Source: Acanthococcus lagerstroemiae
Lineage: Eukaryota; Arthropoda; Insecta; Hemiptera; Eriococcidae
Assembly (NCBI GenBank): GCA_031841125.1
Contig: CM063112.1
Location: 12,736,603 to 12,800,602, forward strand
Direction: 5' to 3'
DNA length: 64,000 nt
Shown here: one piece after another, positions 11,956-22,587 of the stretch
How positions within the stretch are numbered: the first letter of the stretch is position 1
Layout of the letters: each line of letters starts with the position of its first letter
Program-made: the position numbers and the translations under genes
The notes under the pieces: model-generated
Databases searched by the model: none
Seen by the model: the letters and a program-made list of their open reading frames with translations, nothing else
What the model was told of the DNA's origin: nothing

Positions 11956-14900
11956 GACATGGGTTAGCGAGGGTCTGGAGAAGTAGCTGTGCCTTCTCCC
12001 GGCCTGCGTAGTACTGTCGCATCCATGATTCCGTACTTTCTCCGGACAAGAGGGCCGTGGGAAATGTACGGCCCATTGAAGCGATAAGACTATTTGCCCT
12101 GGCCATAGGCGCAAATAGCCAGTGTGGGGGCCAAAATTTTCTTAGAAAAACAAACATGTACCTGCTTATATTATTAGTATATTTCTGGCAAATCCGGGGT
12201 GCTTTTTGGGAAAATTTGGGGTGCCAGTGCCCTCAAGCCCCACATGTTTGCACCTATCGCCCTACTCTCCCGCATGTTTATACCTACAAGCCCTATTTTA
12301 ACCCATTGATCTGCAGCTATGTTCTAACATCGGGTTAGTTGAAAACTAACACAGGCAACAGTAATGTCTGTGGGGGACTCCCCCCCCCTTTGCAGTGAAC
12401 GGGCAGTCAGTGGTGAATGTAGTGGAGACCAGATTCTTTGATTCTTGATTTCATAGGTTCTTTTCCATTGATTTGGTCGGCGCTGATTGAGACTTTCCTG
12501 CCACAAGAACGCTATCGTGGAGGGAGTCTATGGTGGCTATACCCTCTTAGTGCTGGGTCAGTGGTTTGTGTGCTCGCATAGGTATACGTATGAGTAACTC
12601 AAGGTCCTTCCTACTCGTCTTCTCTGTTACGTTGCCTCTAACTAGGGTTTGGGGCTGATCCTTAACAGAGTGGAGCGTACTGGATATGGCGGCTGGGGAT
12701 TAGCGCCAGGAGAAGCGAGCTGCAGTTTTTGGCTGTGATGGCCTTAATTGTTGTCTCGTGGAGTCTGGGGCCCTACTATGGGTAACGTAAAATCAGGGAA
12801 GACAATGGGAAAGGCACCTTTCGGAAAATATCGTCCTTTTTTCTTGAAGGATGGGTCAGTCTCCCCGGACTTATCCTTTCGGAGAAAAGTACGAAAGTTT
12901 CTGAGTTCCTTTTGTGATCCACCTTGGTCTTTTCTGGTAGTTTGGACCTGTTTTGTTGGTGTGTCGACGACGCAACAACCCTACAACCAGACTGACAGGA
13001 TAAGACTCGAGTCAGGGATTTTTTTCCTGTTTCCTAAGTGATAAATGTTAGGCACTTATTTTACCACTTCGGAGAACAGGAAAATAATTTCTGAGTTCGT
13101 TAGGAAAACTCGTTCTCCAAATATTCCTAATTCCTTGTAATTATTCCTCAATTTGTGAATTCCTTAAAATCATACCACACCGGCTGCAGGCGATATCCGG
13201 GGGCTAAGCAGGTGCCCCTTACACCCGCCTGCAGCCCCCTAGGTTCTAAGTAGGAGAGTTAGCTTCAGCTGAGCTTGTTACATCCTGCGAACTGTTAATG
13301 CTAACGGCCATCGTATTTCCTCAGTCTAGTCTTTTATTAGGTCTACTGTCTAGAGTAGTTAAGCTGTCTCCGTTCTCTCAGACTTTAATTGCAACTTTGA
13401 TAGCAGCAGATGAAGGAGTCTCATTCTGTAGGTAGGGTCTCGAGCAATAGGCATGTCAGTCTGGCGTCTTGATTCCTTGTGAACCAATTAACTCTTTAAA
13501 GAAACGCATAGGAAAAGTCAGGGTCAGTGAGGCTCACGATGTAAATCTGGTGGGCTAGACCTTGTTCTCGCGAGTCCTCGTGCCCGGGGGCAAGGTTCCC
13601 ATCAGTGATCAGCGGATCTGGTCTTAGACACCCCTGGTCCCAGTATGATGCGTGCTCATTAAAGAGTTAAATGAGTATCGAGCGGATCAAGAAGCTTCGT
13701 TTAATCTCATTCTTATTTAGTCCCGAAAGGTCAGTGTTGGAAGTTGAATAAGGATCCGAAAGGATAACTGATTTACTTGTAATCATCATCCTTCTCAGTC
13801 CTTTACTTATACGTACTCGAAAAAGAAAAAAAGAAAAACTAAAATGAATCTGTTCTTGCTACATTCAGGTATTAGATTTTAAGATTACCCGATTTTCTTT
13901 TCTAGTGTTGCAGTCTTATGATACCTTCAGCTTCGTGGCTTTTCAGGGTTATAATACCGTCTTACACCTCCTAACAGTCATATCTGTATCCTCTGTGAGG
14001 AAATGCTCGACCGTAAGACTGCCTGGTAGATCTATGCTCTCCCTTGATTTGAGGCAATCTCTTCAGTGAATCGGCCAATAGTGAATCGTGTGCGGTTGAG
14101 CTGTTATGGCTCTTCAGTGAATCGGTCACGGTACGTGTGCGGTTGAGTTGTCTTGATCATTGCCAGATCATAAGACTCGCAGGTAGCGGTAGTTTCCTCT
14201 ACAGAGCGGGGTGTATTTGTGCGCTTCTTGAAGATACTAACGAGGGTGTGAAACGTAATGTGTATTTATGTTGGCTTGAAGTAGAGCACACTATTCCGCT
14301 CCTCTTTTGAGCCAGTGTACGTACAGATTTCGTTTCAAACGTTTGAATACCAGATTCTGATGAGGAGGGGGTCAGGGAGATCATTTATTTTCTAGGTAGA
14401 GGTGCTGGAAAGTTAATCTTCCTTGAAGCTTGATGCCCTCCCTTTGTTTGGGACTGTCTCTTCAGTGAATCGGCCAATAGTGAACCACGTGCGGTTGGGC
14501 TGTTATGGCTCCTCAGTGAATCGGTCACGGTACGTGTGCGGTTGAGCTGTCCTGATCATTGCCGGATCATAAACTTAACAGGAAGCAGTGACTCCTTCGG
14601 CACGGGGTATATGTATACTTATCGAAGGAAAAAACACTTCTCTGTAGGTTACTCAGTCGGCCGATTGGAGGGACAGTGTAAGACATAGCTTCCTCAGCAG
14701 ATCTGATGGTTTAGGAGTGTAACACAAAAGAAAAGAATCTCGAGGTGATAGGTATTTTAGTACTTACCAAGAAGTTCTGAATTTCAAAGTGCAAATCTAC
14801 TCGGTGCTTACGTTTTCAAGTAGGAGTCTCGAGTATAGCTATTGTTTTGTTTTCAGTAATGAAATTGTACTCCGAGATACTTCTGTCAATGCACGCATGC

Positions 14901-15064
14901 TGTTAGTATCAAACATTTTGACAGCTGGATGATTGAAAAATTAGCGCCAAAGATAAGTATTAATTGCCGCTCCAACTTTGAAACTGCAGTCGATCATTTC
15001 GTCTCGACGAACTATTCATTAGTTTGACCGTAATGACCTGAACACTATTAACTCTTAATTATAA
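11956..15064. repeat. Large duplicated module, copy 1
   Basis: The sequence from gacatgggttagcgagg (11956) to about 14065 is almost identical to 17582-19693. By eye I noted only about fifteen to twenty base differences. From there to 15064 the match to copy 2 is looser. Copy 1 holds an extra ~400-bp internal tandem duplication: the cttcagtgaatcggcca...ggatcat block at about 14060 recurs at about 14460, and copy 2 has it once. The block itself contains two ~54-bp sub-repeats. The module is GC-richer than its surroundings. Frames 11942-12157 (minus) and 12748-13041 (plus) are retained in both copies, but this is expected from recent duplication and they match no family I know. Confidence 0.8.
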
Positions 15065-15234
15065 TCGTACGCAGAATTATTGTACAGTAGCGTGACTTTG
15101 CCATCATGGAGTAACTTGGCACATATATGTATATTTTCATTACTCTTAGGAGCGCGAGTGAAAAAATAGCACGTGTGGTAACACTGAGTTGATTCCTCAT
15201 AATGTAGGATGTTGTAGCTATCATGTAAAACTAG
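15065..15234. other. Short unique spacer right of module copy 1
   Basis: The aattataat-cgtacgcagaattattgt junction at about 15059-15085 is the unoccupied counterpart of the MITE site at 20295-20745. Nothing else was recognised. Confidence 0.5.
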
Positions 15235-15401
15235 AGCTCTATAACTTCATGTGAGTACGATTGTCCACCATTTTGACTTCGACCTCACCCGTGGATGCCG
15301 AATTGACTATGCGGTACGCTCCGCATAGTCGGATTCGGCATCTGCGGGCGTGGTTGGAGTCAAAATGGCGGACAATCGTACTCACACAAAGTTATAGAGC
15401 T
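15235..15401. mobile_element. Foldback MITE, near-perfect ~80-bp arms
   Basis: The 167-bp segment is one long hairpin. It opens with agctctataactt and closes with gttatagagct. Both arms share gtgagtacgattgtcc, ccattttgact and an inner tgccgaa...actatgcgg, around a loop of about five bases. It is flanked by TA on each side, compatible with a Tc1/mariner-style TA duplication. Related elements are at 54591-54720 and 55382-55512, with a half copy near 46885-46935. Confidence 0.8.
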
Positions 15402-16009
15402 TTATAGTAAAACCAACTCGATGTAGTTCCCTTATGTTTAGGCAGTCCTTTGCGCAGAGCTTCAAAAAATGTATAGAAATTACAGAAATCGTTTTAGATA
15501 ATGAGTGAAAAATCAAAGGAAACTGTTTGTATTAGTAAATTATTGTGTAATAATCAGCATAGTAACGTAGCAATTTATTTTTAAAAAAATGAAAGAAATG
15601 TAAGGCGGTGGCGGAGGGATTTACACAATTGTTTATTTGTTCTTCATGACAGTAAGTGATCATTTTGATATTCTATCTTATTCAAATCGAATGCCGAGGA
15701 CATAAGTTCGTGTATTAAGGTCTCGACCTTTCAAAGGGAAGGCCTCATTTGATTTTTTCTTTGGATTTTTGAAATTATAGAAGAGTACAATTTTCATGGT
15801 TAACATTAGTTGGTGTTTTGCATACTTCTGTATGCATAGTATATCAATTTGGGGTTACTTACAGTTGTTAATGGGCAGCATTACAATTACAACTTTTCCC
15901 CCGTTTATTCATTAACATTGCAATGTCACCCCTACTGCAGTTCTACTTGGTCCACTTATTTCACAATTCTGGGACAAAATTTGTGAGATGGGTGTGTCAA
16001 TCTTTTGAG
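15402..16009. other. No recognisable feature
   Basis: AT-rich sequence with no supported gene. The 150-residue minus-strand frame at 15912-16364 begins in this stretch and is discussed as rejected. Confidence 0.4.
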
Positions 16010-16112
16010 CAGTCACTGACGCGATGCTCGAAAGGGTAGTTCCTGTGGCCGGGGGTGCGGTGTCATAGGGGCCACTTTGGCATGCGTGCATCGCCATACG
16101 TCCCACCACACA
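16010..16112. mobile_element. Second copy of the ~105-bp dispersed element
   Basis: This is nearly identical to 5131-5238, from cagtcactgacgc to cgtcccaccacac, with only a few substitutions. It is followed directly by acaaaaag, which may be a remnant of an A-rich tail in this orientation. No convincing target-site duplication was seen here. Confidence 0.6.
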
Positions 16113-16290
16113 CAAAAAGTATATTCTGCACTGTCCCATCAAAATTGAAAAAAATAGCCCGATTCTCTCACTCAGTTTCTGGGGTCCGTATAGCGCAACA
16201 GTTATAAAAGTTACAGGAAAAGTAAGCAAAGTCACCCCCCCCCCCCCCCACGTTACAGTACTATGATTAACTGCTGACTTTTGATTTGCA

Positions 16291-16434
16291 GATATTCGCA
16301 TAGCATCAAATTTGTACAAAACAACTGAAGATACAGATGAAGGTCTCAGTTTACGAATTTTCATTTTGCAAAAGATCGTTCAACTGGTATCAATAGCAAG
16401 GATAAAGTTCAACCAAGTGCTGAAAGATAAGTTG
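16291..16434 (+). pseudogene. Exon-like open segment, paralogue of 10156-10312
   Basis: A good acceptor-like tttgatttgcag ends at 16290. The frame then stays open for about 48 codons (DIRIASNLYKTTEDTDEG..., ending VLKDKLQS) to the donor-like TCT|gtagaa at 16435, and remains open beyond that to 16578. The equivalent position in the upstream copy keeps the same 3' border. No domain was recognised. It could be a decayed host exon or part of an old element. Confidence 0.25.
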
Positions 16435-16578
16435 CAGTCTGTAGAAATTTTTCTTGTTACTAAGATATTAGCAATCCAGTGGTTATTCATCTTCTTCACT
16501 TTTGGTTGCAAAATCAGTACCAGTCTCTCCATATCTCCGCTCATTAGCGACCGCAACCGGTATAGTCTAGGAACTTAA

Positions 16579-17581
16579 ACTCAGTAAAAGTCTATCGGGT
16601 AGCAAGGATTTTAAGTGTTATAGAAAAATAACGATACAGAATTTGAGATTTTCTAAAATGCAATGACATGAGAATGTATGATTCTACCTGTATGTATTTT
16701 CAATGAGGAATTTGATGTCGGTGTCAATTAGTTGATTTTCTTTCCTATCTCCCGCCTTAAATGCGAATTTTAGTGTCATCAAAATGATGGTTATTCGTGG
16801 ACGACAAAAAGGAATAAAAAGTGAAAATTTTAATGAAATTTTAATTTTGAATATGAGAAACGAAAAGCTCTTGAGAAAAATGGTTAACGCCATTCAGCAT
16901 TCAAAATATGTGTAACTAAAATAATTTGATCTAATCCCATTGTTTTTTACGCTGTTGTGTAGTGTAATTATTATGAATGAATACTCTCAATAGCCGTGGG
17001 CTGTCAACAAGTTACAGCTCTTCATCTGTCAGTGTCATTTTGCTAGAATAGCTAACTAATGGCAAAAATCTCGATGAAACATATTGGGTCACTATAACAG
17101 GTGTTCATGTAGATGGCGCCAAATTTTAGGCTTGAAAGTACCCTTGCCCGCTAGTCACTTGAAATTGACTAGTTCGGGAGATCTGCAACTCCAAAGTATT
17201 AGAATTCAGGCTCAGATTTCAATTTTGTAGTATGTCAGACACAGGATCGAGTCTGATCATGGCTTGTAGGCTGGAAGCAGCCAGCACAGCGCGAACCAAC
17301 TATCAACCAATCCCGTTTCATCTTGCAACCAGCAAATGTAAATAATTTTACTTTTGTTTGTCCTGGATCAAACGCGATTGGTTGAATGCTTTGCTTGCTG
17401 TGCAGGCTGGCTCCAGTGTATAACCTGTCTTGATTCCCCGATATAATCTGCTCTGCCTTCTCGATTAGACTTATTTTTAAAGTTGTATTTTAAACTAACT
17501 TTGTTTTCCAGCTAATTTTAGTTTCTTACTTAGTATAGTGCTAGTTATTAAATTATTTTAAAGTTTATTCTATTTCGAGTT
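16579..17581. repeat. Leader of duplicated module, copy 2
   Basis: The part from about 17040 to 17575 matches the two leader sub-copies at 10680-11100 and 11410-11900 (tgttcatgtagatggcg, caaccaatcccgtttcat, caaatgtaaataatttt, gctggctccagtg). The stretch 16579-17040 is AT-rich and without features. Similarity stops being loose and becomes near-identity at base 17582. Confidence 0.55.
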
Positions 17582-20294
17582 GACATGGGTTAGCGAGGGT
17601 CTGGAGAAGTAGCTGTGCCTTCTCCCGGCCTGCGTAGTACTGTCGCATCCATGATTCCGTACTTTCTCCGGACAAGAGGGCCGTGGGAAATGTACGGCCC
17701 ATTGAAGCGATAAGACTATTTGCCCTGGCCATAGGCGCAAATAGCCAGTGTGGGGGCCAAAATTTTCTTAGAAAAACAAACATGTACCTGCTTATATTAT
17801 TAGTATATTTCTGGCAAATCCGGGGTGCTTTTTGGGGAAATTTGGGGTGCTAAGGCCCCCAACCCCCACATGTTTGCACCTATCGCCCTACTCTCCCGCA
17901 TGTTTATACCTACAAGCCCTATTTTAACCCATTGATCTGCAGCTATGTTCTAACATCGGGTTAGTTGAAAACTAACACAGGCAACAGTAATGTCTGTGGG
18001 GGACTGCCCCCCTTTGCAGTGAACGGGCAGTCAGTGGTGAATGTAGTGGAGACCAGATTCTTTGATTCTTGATTTCATAGGTTCTTTTCCATTGATTTGG
18101 TCGGCGCTGATTGAGACTTTCCTGCCACAAGAACGCTGTCGTGGAGGGAGTCTATGGTGGCTATACCCTCTCAGTGCTGGGTCAGTGGTTTGTGTGCTCG
18201 CATAGGTATACGTATGAGTAACTCAAGGTCCTTCCTACTCGTCTTCTCTGTTACGTTGCCTCTAACTAGGGTTTGGGGCTGATCCTTAACAGAGTGGAGC
18301 GTACTGGATATGGCGGCTGGGGATTAGCGCCAGGAGAAGCGAGCTGCAGTTTTTGGCTGTGATGGCCTTAATTGTTGTCTCGTGGAGTCTGGGGCCCTAC
18401 TGTGGGTAACGTAAAATCAGGGAAGACAATGGGAAAGGCACCTTTCGGAAAATATCGTCCTTTTTTCTTGAAGGATGGGTCAGTCTCCCCGGACTTATCC
18501 TTTCGGAGAAAAGTACGAAAGTTTCTGAGTTCCTTTTGTGATCCACCTTGGTCTTTTCTGGTAGTTTGGACCTGTTTTGTTGGTGTGTCGACGACGCAAC
18601 AACCCTACAACCAGACTGACAGGATAAGACTCGAGTCAGGGATTTTTTTCCTGTTTCCTAAGTGATAAATGTTAGGCACTTATTTTACCACTTCGGAGAA
18701 CAGGAAAATAATTTTTGAGTTCGTTAGGAAAACTCGTTCTCCAAATATTCCTAATTTCTTGTAATTATTCCTCAATTTGTGAATTCCTTAAAATCATACC
18801 ACACCGGCTGCAGGCGATATCCGGGGGCAAAGCAGGTGCCCCTTACACCCGCCTGCAGCCCCCTAGGTTCTAAGTAGGAGAGTTAGCTTCAGCTGAGCTT
18901 GTTACATCCTGCGAACTGTTAATGCTAACGGCCATCGTATTTCCTCAGTCTAGTCTTTTATTAGGTCTACTGTCTAGAGTAGTTAAGCTGTCTCCGTTCT
19001 CTCAGACTTTAATTGCAACTTTGATAGCAGCAGATGAAGGAGTCTCATTCTGTAGGTAGGGTCTCGAGCAATAGGCATGTCAGTCTGGCGTCTTGATTCC
19101 TTGTGAACCAATTAACTCTTTAAAGAAACGCATAGGAAAAGTCAGGGTCAGTGAGGCTCACGATGTAAATCTGGTGGGCTAGACCTTGTTCTCGCGAGTC
19201 CTCGTGCCCGGGGGCAGGGTTCCCATCAGTGATCAGCGGATCTGGTTCTAGACACCCCTGGTCCCAGTATGATGCGTGCTCATTAAAGAGTTGAATGAGT
19301 ATCGAGCGGATCAAGAAGCTTCGTTTAATCTCATTCTTATTTAGTCCCGAAAGGTCAGTGTTGGAAGTTGAATAAGGATCCGAAAGGATAACTGATTTAC
19401 CTGTAATCATCATCCTTCTCAGTCCTTTACTTATACGTACTCGAAAAAGAAAAAAAGAAAAACTAAAATGAATCTGTTCTTGCTACATTCAGGTATTAGA
19501 TTTTAAGATTACCCGATTTTCTTTTCTAGTGTTGCAGTCTTATGATACCTTCAGCTTCGTGGCTTTTCAGGGTTATAATACCGTCTTACACCTCCTAACA
19601 GTCATATCTGTATCCTCTGTGAGGAAATGCTCGACCGTAAGACTGCCTGGTAGATCTATGCTCTCCCTTGATTTGAGGCAATCTCTTCAGTGAATCGGCC
19701 AACAGTGAACCGTGTGCGGTTGAGCCGTTATGGCTCTTCAGTGAATCGGTCACGGTACGTGTGCGGTTGAGCTGTCCTGACCATTGCCGGATCATAGACT
19801 TAACAGGTAGCAGGTACTTCTTTAGTACGGGATTTACGTATGTACTTATCAACGGTAGACACACTTCACTGTTGGTCACTCAGTAGGGCTATTGGAGGGA
19901 CAGTGTAAGACATAGCTTACTCAGCAGATCTGATGGTGTAGGACTGTAACACAAGAAAAGAATCTCGATGTAATACGTATTGTAGTACTTACTAAGAATA
20001 TCTAAATATCAAAGTGCAAATCTACTCGGTACTTACGTTTTTGACTAGCAGTCTCGAGTATATCTATTATTTTGTTTTCAGTAATGAAATTGTACTCCGA
20101 GATACTTCTATCAATGCACGCAAGCGGTCAGTATCAAACATTTTGACAACTGGATGAATGAAGAATCAGCCCCAGGAACGATTAATCGCCGCTACAACTT
20201 TGAAACCACAGTCGATTATCTCGTCTTGAAGAATTTTTCGATTGCTCGAGCGCAATTATCGGAACGCTGATGACTCTCAACTCTTAATTGTAAT
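17582..20294. repeat. Large duplicated module, copy 2
   Basis: This is the counterpart of 11956-15064. It is nearly identical over its first ~2.1 kb (to about 19693) and clearly diverged afterwards. It carries a single cttcagtgaatcgg block (about 19687-19810) where copy 1 has two. The duplicate of the 97-codon plus-strand frame (18372-18665) differs mainly by ATG to GTG at an internal codon. Its right end is interrupted by the MITE at 20295-20745. Confidence 0.8.
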
Positions 20295-20745
20295 TAGAGA
20301 CCGGATTCTTCAGCATTTATAACTTCGTTTTGCTTGACGATAGAGAAGTGCTGATGATGTATGAGTACGTTTTAGAGCGGGGAAAGTTGGAGAAAAAATG
20401 TTATTTTGCCGAAAATGTTGTAAATCCGAAAATCGTCAATAATGTCGAAAGAACCAATATTGCCATTTCAAACCAAATGAGAAGAAAACACTAGAAGTGT
20501 TTATATAACCGTCGCGGTATTTCAGGAGCTAGCGTGAATGTACTGGCAAAATTTATAAAGTTACGTCATAGTATACCAAAATTTTAAATTCTTGAATGAC
20601 TAATATAAGTAAAAGGAACATTTTCCACCCTTTTTTCGACTTTTCTTTGAATTTGAGGGACATTTTTGTGTTTTTGCCGAATAATGGCGAAGGTACTACT
20701 TTCAGCGTTGAATTGTCTTTAGTGTCCAAAGGAATCCGGTCTCTA
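20295..20745. mobile_element. hAT-type MITE with 14-bp terminal inverted repeats
   Basis: It starts TAGAGACCGGATTC and ends GAATCCGGTCTCTA, a perfect 14-bp inverted repeat. The flanking octamers attgtaat and gttataat match at 6 of 8 positions, fitting an aged 8-bp target-site duplication. Module copy 1 at about 15056-15085 has the two flanks joined directly with a single octamer (attataat), which is the empty site. It encodes no transposase. An 8-bp duplication with a TAGAG-like terminus is typical of hAT elements. Confidence 0.8.
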
Positions 20746-21064
20746 GTTATAATGTGTACGCAGAATTATTGTGTCCTGTTGCATAGCCAGCCTGTGGTTG
20801 GTGGAGGTGTTGGTCTTAACCCAGGGGAGGGGAGTGATGGAATGGGTGCTAAATTTAGAAAAACTCTATTTGACAAATTCGCAAGAGAAGGTGTCCAGAT
20901 TCTCTCGATCCCCCTCTCCTCTGGCTACACCATTGATTATATCGGTTAGAGATTGTTGGTTTCGAGCATGTAAATTTATGCGTTCGATGTCGGTTGTAAG
21001 ATCACGCCCTCGCTGTTGGAAACTACGAAGATACTGCTTTCATGATTTATAAGTAGTGGGTATT
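20746..21064. other. No recognised gene; tail of a 117-codon chance frame
   Basis: The plus-strand frame 20596-20949 starts inside the MITE and runs out here. Because it crosses an element boundary, I do not regard it as a gene. Nothing else was recognised before the satellite-related units start at about 21065. Confidence 0.4.
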
Positions 21065-22587
21065 ATAGACCTTTTGAGATTTTGGATGGAGAAGACAATT
21101 TTGAATGAGACTGCCTCCTTACCAAAAAAAATTTTTTGCCTCAAATTTGACATGATGAAGAGAAATTTTCAAAATTCGGGAAAATCAAAAATTTCAAATT
21201 GACTATTTTTTACTCAGTTTTTCACGCTGAATTCGAATCCGTTGTTCAAATTTGGCGGCCACGCTCCTTTGCCGAGATACACTCGAAAATGTGGTCAAAA
21301 TGGGTCACAGAGAAAAATGTGAAAACGCCTTCAACGCGGTGAACATGAAACAACCTAACGCACCAATTGACGTTTTCGAAATTTCAATTTTTCTGGGCTA
21401 CACCAACAATTTGCGAAATTCTTTTAATTGGTGAGAGCTAGAGCGATGGGGTATGAAAATTAGGAATGCGGATACAATTTTAAATAAGACCTACTCCTTC
21501 ACCGACAAAAAAAATTTTCGCCCAAAAAGAGATGTGAGTAGGTATAGTAAGGAGAAATTTTCAAAATTCGAGAAAATCAAAAATTTCGAATTAAAGAGTG
21601 TTTCTTACTCAATTTTTCACGCTGAGTTCGAATCCCTTGTTCAAATTCCACGGCGACGCTCCGTTGCCGGAATACACTCGAAAATGTGGTGAAGAAATGC
21701 AAATTTTTGAAGAGTGTGGTAACGCCTTCAACTCGGTGAACGTGCAACACCTACTGCACCAATTGACTTTTTCAAACGCAAAAGTCGTTTGATTGGCGAT
21801 AGCTAAACTGATGGCGTTTGAAAATTTGAAATACGGAGACAATTTTGAATAAGACCCACTCTTCACTCGAAAAAAAAAAGTTTTCGCCCCAAAAAAGACA
21901 TGATGTACTTATAGTGTAGAGATATTTCCAAAATTTGAGAAAATCAACAATTCCGAATTAAAGATTGGTTTTTACTCAATTTTTGACGCTGAGTTCGAAT
22001 CCGTTGTTCAAATTTGGCGGCGACGCTCTGTTGCTGAGATACACTCGAAAATGTGGTCAAAATTGGTGAAATAAAGGAGAATGTGGAAACGCCTTCAACG
22101 CGGTGAACATGCGACACCTACTGCACCAATTGACATTTTCGGACGTGAAAATCTATTGATTGGAGATACCTAAAGCGAACCGGTTTGAAATTTTGGAATG
22201 CCCGGACAATTTTGAATAAGACTCACTCTTCACCTGAAAAGATTTAATTTCGCCCCAAAAAATACAAGTAATAGTATGGAGAAATTCGAGAAAATAAGAA
22301 ATAATCAAAGCCTGTTTCTTACTTAATTTTCCACGCTGAGTTCGAATCCGATGTTCAAATCTGGCGGCGAAGCTCCGTTGCCGAAATACACTGGAAAATG
22401 TGGTCAAGAAAGCGAATTATTGAAGAATTTGGTAACGCCTTCAACTCGGTGAACATGCAACACCTACTGCATCAATTGACTTATTCGAACGCGAAAACCT
22501 TTTCATTGCTGATAGCTAAAGCGATAGCGTTTCAAGATTTGGAATGCGGAGATAATTTTGAATTAGACCCGCTCTTCACTCGGAATT
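21065..22587. repeat. Diverged tandem units flanking the satellite (left)
   Basis: About four head-to-tail units. The landmark tcgaaaatgtggt occurs at about 21281, 21680, 22046 and 22390 (the last as tggaaaatgtggt), giving spacings near 399, 366 and 344 bp. Each unit contains 'cacgctgagttcgaat', 'gaacatgcaacacctactgcaccaattgac', 'gagctagagcga' and a 'cactcttcac' region followed by an A-run. The units are clearly older and more diverged than the array that follows, but share the 'attgac(a/g)tttt' and 'attggagatagctaaagcgaaacgg'-like segments with it. Confidence 0.75.

Noticed and set aside
12748..13041. 97-codon frame kept in both module copies (also 18372-18665)
   Set aside because: Retention is expected from the near-identity of the whole 2.1-kb core, and the proposed start is a non-ATG codon. 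There is no family resemblance. It is kept only as a remark under the modules.
15912..16364. 150-codon minus-strand frame, among the longest outside the satellite
   Set aside because: It crosses the 108-bp dispersed element, a poly-C run (read as a Gly run) and the antisense of an exon-like segment. It has no recognisable domain.
20596..20949. 117-codon plus-strand frame
   Set aside because: It begins inside the hAT-type MITE and continues across its right boundary, so it cannot be an ancestral gene. No motif was seen.
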